DNA of 64,000 bases from Gemmatimonadota bacterium (GTDB taxonomy: Bacteria > Gemmatimonadota > Gemmatimonadetes > Longimicrobiales > Gaopeijiaceae): assembly GCA_028874905.1 (NCBI GenBank), contig JAPPGZ010000045.1, forward strand, positions 17,032 through 81,031, in the 5' to 3' direction. The notes below the pieces were generated by a model. That model was not told where the DNA came from and searched no databases. It saw only the letters and a list, made by a program, of their open reading frames with translations. Both the position numbers and the translations under genes were made by a program. Of this stretch, positions 44,405 to 56,254 are shown piece by piece. Position 1 is the stretch's first letter. The number at the start of each line of letters is the position of its first letter.

Positions 44405-45678
44405 ATGATCAGGCGAATAGGAATTGCCAGGGGCACCGCCGGAGCCAGGGCGCGAACCTGGCCGATTGCGCTGGCTGTCCTCTTCCTCGCGCTGCTGGTC
44501 TGGTACCTGGTATACACCGCGGAGATCGTGCGTTCCCGCCAGGCCGACGCGGAGACCTTCACGCGAATCTACGCCGAGGTGCAACGGGGTTTGACGAGCC
44601 AGGAGACGGGGGCGGAGTTGACGGCTCTCACCAATCTTCAACGCGAACTCGTTGCACTCGGCGTCCCTTTCGTCGTTACCTCCGAGCCGGGCCGCCAGTA
44701 CAATACCTCGGCCAACCTGCCGTTCGAGATAGCGGACCCACCCACCGCCGACGAGTTGGAGCGCATACTCCGCTACGCCGACGAGCTCGATGCCCGCAAC
44801 CCCCCGGTGGGTGACCCGACGAGCCAGCTGGTCCACTACGGCATCACACCCGAAGCCGCCCGGCTCCAGTTGATGCCGTTCCTGTGGGCGTCGGGCCTGC
44901 TGCTCACGGTCCTGCTGGCTATCACCGTCTTCCGGTACCAGCGTCGCGCTGCCGCCGAACAGGCGTGGACGGCCATGGCCCGCGAGCTTGCACACCAGTT
45001 GGGTACGCCGATCAGCTCGCTGCAGGGATGGGTGGAGGTACTGGGGCTGTCCCCGACCGAGCGCCCGGGCGACATGCACCGGCTCGAGATCGCCACGGCC
45101 ATCGGCGAAGATCTGGTGCGCCTGGAGCGGGTCAGCCGGCGCTTTGAACTCATCGGCAGGGATCCGGAGTTGCGACGTGTCTCCCTCCGGGATGTGATCG
45201 CGGAGTTGCGCGCCTACATGGAGGCGCGGCTGCCTCGCCTTGGGCCCGGCGTGGCGTTGCATGTCCAGGTTCCGGACGACCTGCCGGACATTCTCGGACA
45301 CGAGGTTCTCCTCGCGTGGGCCCTGGAGAACGTCGTAAAGAACGCCCTGGATGCAATGGCGGGCACGGGGGGCTCGATCACCCTGTCCGCCCGGCCCGCC
45401 GAAGAGGGGTGGGTCATACTCCAGATCAGAGACACGGGCCCGGGCGTGCCTTTCGAGATCCGTGATCGGTTGTTCGACCCGGGAGTGACCACCAAGTCAG
45501 GTGGTTGGGGCGTCGGATTGACCCTGACGCGACGAATCGTCGAAGGCGTGCACCATGGCAAGCTCGAGCTTCTGGATCGTGGCGAACGTGGCGTCACGTT
45601 TCAGGCGCGGCTGCCGCGAGCGCCCGAGACGCGCGCTCCCCGCGGTCGCGGTGGGGGTGCGCCACGGCGGGGCGGCCC

Positions 45679-45682
<4 letters not shown>
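44405..45682 (+). CDS. Orphan sensor histidine kinase
   Basis: A 425-residue membrane kinase. Helices at about 20-40 and 160-178 bracket an extracytoplasmic domain of about 115 residues. The dimerisation box reads ARELAHQLGTPISSLQGWVE with His197. This HQLGTP form replaces the common HELRTP. The ATPase domain has the N box ENVVKNALDAM, the G1 box DTGPGVP and the G2 box GWGVGLTLTRRI. No response regulator is adjacent, so the partner is unknown. The stop overlaps the start of the helicase gene (GTGA). The last 25 residues are Pro/Arg/Gly-rich. Confidence 0.88.
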
Positions 45683-47976
<2,294 letters not shown>

Positions 47977-47988
47977 CTCCAGCGCGTT

Positions 47989-48028
47989 GCCGGCCCGATG
48001 GCCTCGCCGCTCTCGGTGCCAGGCCGGC
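47989..48028 (+). terminator. Possible convergent terminator between pcrA and the DUF948-like gene
   Basis: A 7-bp inverted repeat (GCCGGCC at 47989-47995, GGCCGGC at 48022-48028) with a 26-base loop is followed by TTTGT. It is placed between two convergent genes. The long loop makes it only a moderate candidate. Confidence 0.3.
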
Positions 48029-48048
48029 TTTGTCCACGGACTGCCAGG

Positions 48049-48576
48049 TCAGGAATCTTCGCTGGCGACGGGCGGCTCTTCGGTGTCTTCGTCCGCCGGC
48101 TCCCCCCGGCCGCGCAACAACGCCGTACCCTGCCGGAGCATCCTGACCGCGGCGGCAGCGTCGAGTACCGCATCCTCGGCCTCGGACTGGGCAAGGTCGA
48201 CCAGGGCCGAGAGGTCTGCGACACGCCGCTTCACCTCGGCCGATGCGCGGCCGATGTCGTCCGCCACCTCGCCGACGGCGCCATCGAAACGGTCCACCTC
48301 GGAGCGCACGACCTCGGTGATCCGGTCCAGGTTCCGCGCAGCGTTGTTGGCGTGCTCCACCAGGGGGACGGACCGCTCGGCGGTCGTGTTCAGGAACGTG
48401 GCCCAGGTACGGGAAAGCAGCCGCAGTTCGGAAAGGACAAGCAGCAGGACGATTAGAATCACCACGAACGCCACGCCGATACCGACGGTCATCCACGCCG
48501 AGAGCAGGCCGATCCCGTCCCGGGCAAGTGTGACGACCGTTGTGTCCTGAAGCGCAGTTTCGAGGTTCAATGGCAT
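48049..48576 (-). CDS. DUF948-like membrane-anchored coiled-coil protein
   Basis: A 175-residue protein. An N-terminal segment of about 25 residues is followed by one transmembrane helix (VGIGVAFVVILIVLLLVLSEL, residues 31-51). A predicted amphipathic coiled coil of Ala/Glu/Val/Arg heptads runs over roughly residues 70-150, and the C-terminus is acidic. This form is seen in DUF948 and similar YtxH-like proteins of unknown, probably envelope-related, function. It is convergent with pcrA and divergent from murA. The Ser- and Asp/Glu-rich end (EDTEEPPVASEDS) is low in complexity. Confidence 0.65.
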   Translation of the reverse strand: MPLNLETALQDTTVVTLARDGIGLLSAWMTVGIGVAFVVILIVLLLVLSELRLLSRTWATFLNTTAERSVPLVEHANNAARNLDRITEVVRSEVDRFDGAVGEVADDIGRASAEVKRRVADLSALVDLAQSEAEDAVLDAAAAVRMLRQGTALLRGRGEPADEDTEEPPVASEDS

Positions 48577-48660
48577 TGCGTGGCCACCGGATGAGGTCGC
48601 TGCGGGTCCCGGCCAAATATGGGCCTTCAGCGGAAACCGATCCAGCGGTATCTTCCACCC

Positions 48661-49938
48661 ATGCCCTCATTCATCGTGACCGGCGGACGGGAACTGAGCG
48701 GAACCATCCGTCCCGGCGGGAACAAAAACGCGGCCCTCCCGGTGCTTGCCGCGACCATGATGTCCGCCGAGCCCGTCACCGTTCGCAACGTCCCCCGCAT
48801 CCGCGACGTCGACACCCTGCTCGCAATCATGGATTCACTCGGTGCCGACATCGAGTGGACCGGAGCCAACGAAGTCAGGGTCGATGCCGCCGACGCAACC
48901 GCCGGCGAACTCGACCCGGCTCTGGCAGAACGCATCCGGGCATCGATTCTGTTGGCCGGACCCCTGCTCGCGCGCTTCGGCTCTCTATCGCTTCCCCCGC
49001 CGGGCGGCGACGTCATCGGGCGCCGCCGACTCGACACTCACCTCCTTGCCTTTCGAGCGCTCGGGGCGGAGGTCGAGACCTCGACCGGCCTCGATATCCG
49101 GGCGCCCTCGCTCACCGGTGCCGACATGTTCCTCGACGAGCCCTCCGTGACCGCGACCGAAAACGCCGTCATGGCGGCCTCCCTGGCCGAGGGCGAGACG
49201 GTCATCAGGAATGCGGCGGCCGAGCCCCATGTACAGGACCTGTGCCATCTGCTGAATGCGATGGGGGCGGGGATATCCGGCATCGGGACGTCCCATCTGG
49301 TCATTCGCGGCGCTTCTTCGCTGCGGAGTGCCGACTACACGATTGGCGCGGACCATGTGGAGACGGGGTCGTTCATCGGCCTCGCAGCGGCCACGAGGAG
49401 CAGGCTGGTGATCGAGGATGCGCCGGTAGAGCATCTGGACTCTACCCTCATCGGTTTCCGGCGACTCGGGATCGCATGCCGGGTAGAGGGTCGCGACCTG
49501 ATCGTCGACGGGCGCGAGGAACCGGTCATCCGGATGGATGCCTTCGGGCACCTGCCGAAGGTGGACGACGGCCCGTGGCCCGCATTTCCGGCGGATCTCA
49601 CGTCGATTGCGGTCGTCGCGGCCACCCAGGCACGCGGAACGATCCTGATTCACGAGAAGATGTTCGAATCGCGGATGTTCTTTACCGACAAGCTCGTATC
49701 CATGGGTGCACGCATCGTACTTTGCGATCCGCATCGCGTGGTCGTCGTCGGCCCGTCGCAGTTGCGCGGCACGCGTCTGGAGAGTCCAGACATCCGTGCC
49801 GGCATGGCGATCCTGATTGCCGCCCTGGGTGCAACCGGCCAGAGCAGGATCCGCAACGTCGGTCAGATTGAACGGGGTTACGAGAGGATCGACCAGCGTC
49901 TGAGGGCCCTTGGCGCACGCATCGAACGCCGTGATTGA
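48661..49938 (+). CDS. murA: UDP-N-acetylglucosamine 1-carboxyvinyltransferase with Asp at the fosfomycin-target site
   Basis: A 425-residue MurA, which catalyses the first committed step of peptidoglycan synthesis (enolpyruvyl transfer from PEP to UDP-GlcNAc). ATG at 48661 gives the conserved IVTGGRELSGTIRPGGNKNA. The flexible catalytic loop reads PGGDVIGRRRLDTHL. The residue corresponding to E. coli Cys115 is Asp117 here, the same change known in Mycobacterium and Chlamydia MurA. That Asp form keeps activity and does not react with fosfomycin. The body and end (GMAILIAALGATGQSRI) are normal. A predicted promoter overlaps its stop codon and drives the next operon. Confidence 0.94.
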   Translation: MPSFIVTGGRELSGTIRPGGNKNAALPVLAATMMSAEPVTVRNVPRIRDVDTLLAIMDSLGADIEWTGANEVRVDAADATAGELDPALAERIRASILLAGPLLARFGSLSLPPPGGDVIGRRRLDTHLLAFRALGAEVETSTGLDIRAPSLTGADMFLDEPSVTATENAVMAASLAEGETVIRNAAAEPHVQDLCHLLNAMGAGISGIGTSHLVIRGASSLRSADYTIGADHVETGSFIGLAAATRSRLVIEDAPVEHLDSTLIGFRRLGIACRVEGRDLIVDGREEPVIRMDAFGHLPKVDDGPWPAFPADLTSIAVVAATQARGTILIHEKMFESRMFFTDKLVSMGARIVLCDPHRVVVVGPSQLRGTRLESPDIRAGMAILIAALGATGQSRIRNVGQIERGYERIDQRLRALGARIERRD

Positions 49939-49964
49939 CCGGCGAACTCCGTCACAGCTATAAT
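49935..49964 (+). promoter_or_regulatory. Strong predicted sigma-70 promoter of the rimP-nusA-infB operon
   Basis: TTGACC (49935-49940), overlapping the murA stop, and a perfect TATAAT (49959-49964) are 18 bases apart. The expected start is about 49971. This is the best promoter match in the window. Confidence 0.75.
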
Positions 49965-49980
49965 ACCTAGGTGGCTGACG

Positions 49981-50047
49981 GGCCGCTGCGGCCTTTCCAA
50001 GTGGGGGAGATGGCATCCCCCGCTTTTTTTGTCCGTTGATGAAAGGG
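49981..50047 (+). promoter_or_regulatory. rimP leader RNA with terminator-type hairpin (probable attenuator)
   Basis: Between the promoter start (about 49971) and rimP lies a GC-rich hairpin (GGCCG/CGGCC, 49981-49993). It is followed by an intrinsic-terminator-like hairpin, with 50001-50008 pairing with 50016-50023 through seven Watson-Crick pairs and one G-T, then seven T residues at 50024-50030. The terminator lies downstream of the promoter and upstream of the gene, so most transcripts could stop here unless read through. CCTTTC at 49992-49997 is complementary to GAAAGG at 50041-50046, the probable ribosome-binding site of rimP, and would form an alternative fold. Attenuation of the nusA operon by its own products is a reasonable inference. 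Confidence 0.6.
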
Positions 50048-50055
50048 TGACCGAC

Positions 50056-50547
50056 GTGAACGCAAGCCTGGCCGAGCTTCAGCGGGAGCTCGAGGACCGA
50101 CTCTCCCGCCTCGGCTACGATCTCGTACAGGTCGAGTGGGCGGGTCGCGCTCATCGTCCGGTCATCAGGCTGCGCGTGGAACGTGCTGCCCTCGACCGGC
50201 CTGTCTCTCTTGGCGACTGCACGGCCGTCAGTCGCGGGATGGAAGCCTGGCTCGATTCGGATGTCAGGATACCCGATCGCTACGTGCTCGAGGTTTCATC
50301 GCCCGGTCTCGAGCGTCCCCTCACGCGCGCTCGGGATTTCCGACGGTTTCGGGGGCGAAAGATCGCTGTGCAGGGCACCGAGCCGCTATCGGGTGGCGCT
50401 TCGCGAATCGAGGGGACCCTGGTGGGGCTGGCCGATGGTGAAGAGAGTGCCGGGTCGATTCTGGTGCGGCTGAGCGGCGGCCACGAAATCGAGGTTCCGC
50501 GTTCACGCGTTGCGAAGGCGCGCCTGATCCATGAATGGAATGCATGA
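50056..50547 (+). CDS. rimP: Ribosome maturation factor RimP
   Basis: A 163-residue protein that helps 30S subunit assembly. The GTG at 50056 has GAAAGGG at 50041-50047 as ribosome-binding site with 8-base spacing. Upstream in-frame GTG (50047) and TTG (50029) are less well placed. VLEVSSPGLERPLTRARDFRRF, in part, is the diagnostic segment, and the C-terminal SH3-like half follows. It overlaps nusA by 4 bases (ATGA). The rimP-nusA-infB order is universal. Confidence 0.94.
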   Translation: MNASLAELQRELEDRLSRLGYDLVQVEWAGRAHRPVIRLRVERAALDRPVSLGDCTAVSRGMEAWLDSDVRIPDRYVLEVSSPGLERPLTRARDFRRFRGRKIAVQGTEPLSGGASRIEGTLVGLADGEESAGSILVRLSGGHEIEVPRSRVAKARLIHEWNA

Positions 50548-51893
50548 TGACGGACTCCTCCCTGATCGGTCAGGCGGTCGGCGCGATCGCCAAGGCGAAG
50601 GACCTCGATGCGGACGAGGTGGACGTGCTGGTCAAGGAGGCCATCCACGCCGGTCTGGCGCGCATATTCGGCGCCAACGTCGACACCGAGATCGATGTGG
50701 ACCAGCGCACGGGCGAGATCGACATGCTCGTGCTGAAGCGGGTGGTCGCAACGGTCGAAGACGAGTCGTCGGAGATTTCCGTCGAGGAGGCTCGCTGGGA
50801 CGATCCCACCTACGAGGTCGGCGACGTCATGGAGATACCGGTGGACTTCTCCGAGTTCGGGCGCAATGCGGTCATGGCGGCCAAACAGCGCATCGTGCAG
50901 CTGGTCCGCGAGGGCGAGCGCCAGCGCATCCGGGACGAGTACACCGATCGGGTCGGCGATCTGCTCTCCGGTGAGGTTCAACAAATCGAGCGCGGCAAGA
51001 TCGTCCTTCTCCTCAACCGCACCAGAGAGGCGGAGGCGATCATTCCCTGGAAGGAGCAAAACCCCCGTGAGCGCTTCCGCCAGGGTGAGTCCATCAGGGC
51101 CGTGCTCAAGAAAGTGGACGAGACGCCAAAGGGTCCCCGGCTGATCTTCTCGCGCTCGGACCCGCTTTTTGTGGCCGCCCTGTTCAACCTGGAGGTTCCC
51201 GAGATCCAGCAGGGGATCGTGGAGATCAAGGAGCTGACCCGGGAGGTCGGAGGCCGCACCAAGATCGCCGTGCACAGCCGCGATGAATCCATCGATCCCG
51301 TGGGGGCCTGCGTGGGCCTCAAGGGGTCGCGGGTGCAGGCCGTGGTCTCGGAGTTGGGTGGCGAGCGGATCGACATCGTCCCCTGGCACCCGGACCCGGA
51401 AATCTTTGCGCGGCGGGCGCTCGCGCCGGCCCGCGTGGCGAAAGTCGTCTCGGATTCCGCGCGCCAGGTTGTCACGGCGATCGTCGACGAGGACCAGTTG
51501 TCGCTTGCGATCGGCAGGAACGGCCAGAATGTGCGCCTGGCGTCTCAGCTGATCGGATGGCAGATCGACCTCTACGGCTCGCGCGAGTGGCTGGAGCGCG
51601 GTGCCGACATGTCCCTGTTCGTGGAAGAAGAGGCGGATTCGTATGAAACGGCCGACTTCCCGCTGAGCGAGCTCTCGCTGGACGCGTCAACGCTGAACGC
51701 GCTGGCGTCGGCCGGCTACGACAGTTTCCTCGACATTATCGACCTCGACCGCGCGGACTTCCTGGCGGTGGACGGGGTGACCGAGGACGCGGCAGCGCAG
51801 CTCCTTGCCCTGATCGAAGACCTCACCGTGGTCGACTCGGAATCCGTTCGTTCCGGCGAGGGGCCAGTGAGCGGAGGGGGTGGGCTGGCCTGA
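50544..51893 (+). CDS. nusA: Transcription termination/antitermination factor NusA
   Basis: NusA of 449 residues from the ATG at 50544, which overlaps the rimP stop (ATGA). ATGs at 50535 and 50547 are alternatives. An N-terminal RNA-polymerase-binding domain (about 1-125) is followed by S1 (about 137-200) and two KH domains (about 205-345, with VGACVGLKGSRVQAVVSELG and DEDQLSLAIGRNGQNVRLA). The C-terminal helix-hairpin-helix region includes LASAGYDSFLDIIDLDRADF. As a termination factor it is a candidate for controlling the terminator hairpin at the start of its own operon. The stop overlaps infB by one base (TGATG). Confidence 0.95.
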   Translation: MMTDSSLIGQAVGAIAKAKDLDADEVDVLVKEAIHAGLARIFGANVDTEIDVDQRTGEIDMLVLKRVVATVEDESSEISVEEARWDDPTYEVGDVMEIPVDFSEFGRNAVMAAKQRIVQLVREGERQRIRDEYTDRVGDLLSGEVQQIERGKIVLLLNRTREAEAIIPWKEQNPRERFRQGESIRAVLKKVDETPKGPRLIFSRSDPLFVAALFNLEVPEIQQGIVEIKELTREVGGRTKIAVHSRDESIDPVGACVGLKGSRVQAVVSELGGERIDIVPWHPDPEIFARRALAPARVAKVVSDSARQVVTAIVDEDQLSLAIGRNGQNVRLASQLIGWQIDLYGSREWLERGADMSLFVEEEADSYETADFPLSELSLDASTLNALASAGYDSFLDIIDLDRADFLAVDGVTEDAAAQLLALIEDLTVVDSESVRSGEGPVSGGGGLA

Positions 51894-54676
51894 TGCGGGT
51901 GAAGGAACTGGCGACGGACCTCAAGGTCAATGCCGATGTGCTTCTGAGGTTTCTGCGGGAGTCGGGTGTGCGTGTGGGACACACCGACGCCCCGATCAGG
52001 GACGTTGACGTCGCTCTGATACGCACGCGCCTGGAACGCGAGCGCCGGGCGGGTCACGGCGAGGCTGCTGACGTGATGAAGGCTGCGGTTAAGGCTCGGA
52101 GACCGGTGAGCCGGCGGCGGCGCGCACCCTCCCGCCGTCGTGCGACGGTCGAGGTGCAAGCAGCTACCCAGGAGGTGCTGGAGGACCCCGTTGCGGCTGA
52201 CGAGGCGATTGGCGATGGGGCGGCACCGGTTCCCGAACAGCAAGGCACGGCGGCCACGGACATATCCGGGACCGTGGACGCGGCCGAGTCGTCCGAGACC
52301 GAGGCCTTGCCGGCGGCGGAAGAGACGGACTCCCAGGTGCCGGAGGCGCAGTCGGCCGACGAACCGGCCGCTCCAGCAGATGCAACTCCCGGGGAGGAGA
52401 CTCGGACGGCCCCGACCGCCGAGGGGCAGCCCGACGGAGCCGAGTCGGCGGTGTCGGAAGTTCCCGAACCCCCACTTGGCCCCGCTCGGTTGGACGGAAC
52501 CGAGGACGCGGCCGTCGACCATGAGGCCGTGCTGCCGCGGCCCGAGCCACCGCTCGCCGCCCGCACGGGCTTCAAACCGACCCGAGCAAGAGACCGGCCG
52601 GGTGCCGGTCAACCTCCGGTGCCAGGCAAGCCCGAGCCCGCCGCGAGTGCGGGTCCCGGCGGCCGCGTTCGGATCCAGGCCGAAGGGTACACGTCGGACG
52701 GCCGTCGCAAGAGGGCGAGGAAGAAGGGCCGCCGCCGCAAAGGCGCCGACCGCGACGTGGCGAGGCAGAACATCCAGCGGGTCATGGCCGAGATCAAGGG
52801 CGGCCGCAAGAAGCGCAAGAGGGGGAAGGGCGCGGTGGCCGCGGCCAAGGAGGAGCGGGTCGCGGCGGAGGAACGCGCGGCCGAGGCGAAGTCCGTCGAA
52901 GAGCGCACCGTACGCGTCAACGAATTCCTAACGGTCGCGGAACTGGCGGAACTCATGGACGTTGGCCCGACCGAAATCATCGGCTGGGCGTTCAAGAACA
53001 TGGGGCTGGTGGTCACCATCAATCAGAGGCTGGACTTCGATCAGATCGAGTTGCTCCTCGAGGAATTCGGCTTCACCGCGGTTCGCGAGACCGATTATCT
53101 GCCCCCGTCGGAAGAGCAGGCCGAGGAAGACGATCCCGCGGACCTGCGTCCACGTCCCCCGGTCGTGACGGTCATGGGTCACGTGGACCACGGGAAGACC
53201 AAGCTTCTCGACTGGATCCGCGATACGAACGTCGTGGCCGGCGAGGCCGGTGGCATCACCCAGCACATCGGCGCGTACCACGTCGAACTCGACGACGCCC
53301 GTACCATCTCGTTCCTTGACACGCCGGGGCACGCCGCCTTCACGGCCATGCGGGCGCGGGGCGCGGACGTCACGGACCTGGTGGTTCTCGTGGTCGCGGC
53401 CGATGACGCAGTGATGCCGCAGACCATCGAGGCCATCAGTCATGCGAAGACCGCCGGCGTCCCCATAGTGGTGGCCATCAACAAGATCGACCTTCCCACG
53501 GCGAATGCCGACAAGGTCCGTCAGGACCTGCTCCAACACGGGGTGACGGTCGAAGACTTCGGCGGCGAGACACTTGTGGCGGAAGTATCCGCCAAGACCG
53601 GCGAGGGCATGGACGACCTGCTGGAGAAGATCCTCCTGCAGGCCGAAGTTCTCGAACTGCAGGCGAACCCCGCCCGTGACGCCTCGGGCGCGGTCGTCGA
53701 GGCCGAACTGGACATCGGCAAGGGGCCCATAGCGACGATTCTCGTTCAGGGTGGAACGCTGCGCGTTGGGGACAGCTTCGTAGTGGGACTGCACGACGGG
53801 CGCGTGCGCGCGCTGCTTGACGAACGCGGCCATGGGGTCGACGCAGTAGGCCCGGGGATTCCCGTGCAGATACTCGGTGTGGCCGGAGTGCCCCAGGCCG
53901 GTGATGTATTCCAGGTGATGGAAGCCGACAAGGCGGCCTCCATCGCCGCCAACCGGCAGCGGCTCGACCGGGAGAAGCAGCTGCGGATCAAGCAGCGAGG
54001 CATCAAGCTCGGCGACTTCACGCAACTGCTGGCGGCGGGTGATGTCGGCACGCTGCGGCTCGTCGTCAAGGGCGACGTGGACGGGTCCGTGCAGGCGCTG
54101 TGCGATGCCCTGGAGCAGTTGTCGACGCAGGAAGTGCAGGTGGAGATCATCCATCGCGGCGTCGGGGCAGTCAACGAATCCGACGTCATGCTCGCGCTCG
54201 CCGCCGGGGCGGTTGTCGTCGGCTTCCGGGTCCGTCCCGACGCGCTGGCACGCCAGGCCTCGTCGCGCGAGGCCGTCGACATTCAGGTCTACGACGTGAT
54301 CTACGAGGCGGTGGACGATGTCAGGGCTGCGCTTGAGGGGCTCCTGGCACCCGAGCGCCGCGAAAGCGTGGTGGGGGCGGCGGAGGCCCGCGTCATCTTC
54401 AAGATCCGCGGAGTCGGTACCATTGCCGGAAGCTACATCATGGACGGCGTGGTGCGGCGGGGAGGGCAGGCACGCGTCATCCGCGACGGCGTCGTGATCT
54501 ACGACGGTGAGATCGGGTCGCTCAGGCGCTTCAAAGAGGACGTCAGGGAGGTGAAGGAAGGCTTCGAATGCGGGATCGGCATCGCGAACTTCAACGATCT
54601 GAAGGTGGGCGACGTCGTGGAGGCCTATCAGGTGCAGGAGGTTGCCCGCACCCTGGCGGGTACCGGGCAGGGTTGA
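51893..54676 (+). CDS. infB: Translation initiation factor IF-2
   Basis: A 927-residue GTPase that places initiator tRNA on the ribosome. The first 330 residues are a low-complexity extension, Glu/Ala/Pro-rich then Lys/Arg/Gly-rich (for example [15 protein letters not shown]). The IF2-N domain starts near 342. The GTPase has G1 GHVDHGKT at 429-436, G3 DTPGHAAFT and G4 NKIDLP. The C-terminal domains contain [20 protein letters not shown]. Translation is coupled to nusA by a one-base overlap, and the stop overlaps the next start (TTGA). Confidence 0.97.
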   Translation: MRVKELATDLKVNADVLLRFLRESGVRVGHTDAPIRDVDVALIRTRLERERRAGHGEAADVMKAAVKARRPVSRRRRAPSRRRATVEVQAATQEVLEDPVAADEAIGDGAAPVPEQQGTAATDISGTVDAAESSETEALPAAEETDSQVPEAQSADEPAAPADATPGEETRTAPTAEGQPDGAESAVSEVPEPPLGPARLDGTEDAAVDHEAVLPRPEPPLAARTGFKPTRARDRPGAGQPPVPGKPEPAASAGPGGRVRIQAEGYTSDGRRKRARKKGRRRKGADRDVARQNIQRVMAEIKGGRKKRKRGKGAVAAAKEERVAAEERAAEAKSVEERTVRVNEFLTVAELAELMDVGPTEIIGWAFKNMGLVVTINQRLDFDQIELLLEEFGFTAVRETDYLPPSEEQAEEDDPADLRPRPPVVTVMGHVDHGKTKLLDWIRDTNVVAGEAGGITQHIGAYHVELDDARTISFLDTPGHAAFTAMRARGADVTDLVVLVVAADDAVMPQTIEAISHAKTAGVPIVVAINKIDLPTANADKVRQDLLQHGVTVEDFGGETLVAEVSAKTGEGMDDLLEKILLQAEVLELQANPARDASGAVVEAELDIGKGPIATILVQGGTLRVGDSFVVGLHDGRVRALLDERGHGVDAVGPGIPVQILGVAGVPQAGDVFQVMEADKAASIAANRQRLDREKQLRIKQRGIKLGDFTQLLAAGDVGTLRLVVKGDVDGSVQALCDALEQLSTQEVQVEIIHRGVGAVNESDVMLALAAGAVVVGFRVRPDALARQASSREAVDIQVYDVIYEAVDDVRAALEGLLAPERRESVVGAAEARVIFKIRGVGTIAGSYIMDGVVRRGGQARVIRDGVVIYDGEIGSLRRFKEDVREVKEGFECGIGIANFNDLKVGDVVEAYQVQEVARTLAGTGQG

Positions 54677-54990
54677 ACGACCCCCGTCCCGCACCCGTCC
54701 CGCGGCCCGCCCTGGTTGTCACCGTGGCCACCTGGGATCTGGCCATGCCGGGTTCGGCCTCGCTGAAGCAGAAGCGGTCGGTTCTGCGCTCGCTCAAGGA
54801 CCGGCTCGCGCGGATGAACGTGTCGGTGGTCGAGTCTGGACTCCAGAACGCGCGCAATCGAGCCCGCGTCTCGGTGGCGTTTCTGGCCGCCCACGCCGCC
54901 CAGGCGGATTCGATCCTGGAGTCGGTCGACCGCCGCGTTGCCGGCGCGCGGGGCGCCGTGGTGGTCGCCAACTCGACCGAACGGTACTGA
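54673..54990 (+). CDS. ylxP: YlxP-like DUF503 protein
   Basis: A 105-residue protein of the DUF503 family, found in the same place of nusA-infB operons in many bacteria. The TTG at 54673 overlaps the infB stop (TTGA), and an internal GTG (54729) could also serve. The family segment is LKQKRSVLRSLKDRLARMN then VSVVESGLQNARNRARVSV. Its role is unknown, but a ribosome-related function is suggested by constant association with rbfA. The stop overlaps the rbfA start (TGATG). Confidence 0.85.
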   Translation: MNDPRPAPVPRPALVVTVATWDLAMPGSASLKQKRSVLRSLKDRLARMNVSVVESGLQNARNRARVSVAFLAAHAAQADSILESVDRRVAGARGAVVVANSTERY

Positions 54991-55355
54991 TGTCGGGGCG
55001 GCGCCTTTCGCGGCTGGGGGAGCAGCTTCGCCGGGAACTGTCGACCAGGATCCAGTACCAGCTTCGCGACCCGGATGTGGGGTCCTTGACGGTTACCGGG
55101 GTGGATGTAACCGAAGACCTGTGGCTGGCGCGCGTGTACGTGGAGTTGCACGGGTCGCGGGACGAACAGGCCCGAACCCTGGCGGCGCTGGGCCGCGCGG
55201 CACCGTTTCTGCGTTCGGTGCTCGGGCGTGAACTCAGGATCCGGCGCATGCCCGAGCTGCGGTTTCAGCGTGACACGACGATCGAGGATGGTCGGCGGAT
55301 CGAGGCGATATTGCGCGATGTGATGCCCCGCGACGGTGGAGCAGACGATCCTTGA
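54990..55355 (+). CDS. rbfA: 30S ribosome-binding factor A
   Basis: A 121-residue RbfA that aids late 16S rRNA maturation in the 30S subunit. The ATG overlaps the preceding stop by one base. The KH-like fold is recognisable from LGEQLRRELSTRIQYQLRDP, VTGVDVTEDLWLARVYVEL and LRIRRMPELRFQRDTTIEDG. It ends overlapping truB by four bases (TTGA). Length and order are normal for the operon. Confidence 0.93.
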   Translation: MSGRRLSRLGEQLRRELSTRIQYQLRDPDVGSLTVTGVDVTEDLWLARVYVELHGSRDEQARTLAALGRAAPFLRSVLGRELRIRRMPELRFQRDTTIEDGRRIEAILRDVMPRDGGADDP

Positions 55356-56254
55356 AGGCTGTGCCCGGTGTCATGCGTTTCCTTTTGGTGGACAAGCCGG
55401 CCGGGATCACGTCCCACGACGTGGTCGCCGCGGCGCGCCGCGGACTGGGGGTGCGAAGGGTAGGGCATGCGGGAACGCTCGATCCCTTTGCCACCGGCCT
55501 TCTCGTGCTCGCGGTGGGGAAGGCCACGCGCCTGCTGGAGTACCTCGTGGGGTTTGACAAGACCTATCGGGCGACCGCCCGGCTCGGCGTGGCCACGGAT
55601 TCGCAGGACCGCGACGGCGCGCGGATCGCCGAAGATGACAACTGGGCCTCGTTGAAGCGGAGGCAACTGGAGGCGGCCGCGGTGGGAATGGTCGGCAGGC
55701 TGAGCCAGATTCCGCCCGTGTACTCCGCGGTCAAGGTGGACGGCATACCGGCCCATCGGCGCGCTCGGCGGGGTGAACGAGTGGTGCTCAGCCCCCGCGA
55801 GGTCACCGTGGACAGCTTCGACGTGCTCGACTATGTGCCACCCCGGGTGCACATCCGGGTCACGTGCTCGAGCGGTACCTATGTGCGGGCGCTGTCGGTC
55901 GAATTCGGCAGGCGGTTGGGAACGTCCTGTCACCTCGCGGAACTGCGCCGCACGCGCGTCGGATCGTTCCATGTGCGCCAGGCGGCATCGCTCGCTTCAC
56001 TGGTGGCGGGTGAGCCGCGGCAGGGAGCCTGGGTGGGGGCCGTGTCCGCTCTGGCGCATCTGCCGCGTGTGGTTGTCGGTGCCGAAGAGGCGGCGAAGCT
56101 GGCCGCGGGGAGGCAGATTCCCGGGGATGCGCCCGACCGCGGCGCGGCCGTCTTCGTTCTCCCGGGAGAGCGGCTGGTGGCGGTCGGGGCGGTCCGCGAC
56201 GGAGTGCTCCGGCCCAGAAAGGTCTTCCACGAGCCCGGGGGAGCAGGGGCGTGA
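55352..56254 (+). CDS. truB: tRNA pseudouridine-55 synthase
   Basis: A 300-residue enzyme that makes pseudouridine 55 in tRNA. The TTG start at 55352 overlaps the rbfA stop, and ATG at 55373 (start of the family core RFLLVDKPAGITS) is an alternative. The catalytic aspartate is Asp44 in GHAGTLDPFATGLL. Y/R motifs TYRATARLGVATDSQDRDG and the PUA-like end (LPGERLVAVGAV) are present. It is coupled to ribF by a GTGA overlap. Confidence 0.95.
   Translation: MKAVPGVMRFLLVDKPAGITSHDVVAAARRGLGVRRVGHAGTLDPFATGLLVLAVGKATRLLEYLVGFDKTYRATARLGVATDSQDRDGARIAEDDNWASLKRRQLEAAAVGMVGRLSQIPPVYSAVKVDGIPAHRRARRGERVVLSPREVTVDSFDVLDYVPPRVHIRVTCSSGTYVRALSVEFGRRLGTSCHLAELRRTRVGSFHVRQAASLASLVAGEPRQGAWVGAVSALAHLPRVVVGAEEAAKLAAGRQIPGDAPDRGAAVFVLPGERLVAVGAVRDGVLRPRKVFHEPGGAGA

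Noticed and set aside
52928..54694. Antisense open frame of 588 codons opposite infB
   Set aside because: It mirrors conserved IF-2 codons and has no domain or start context of its own.
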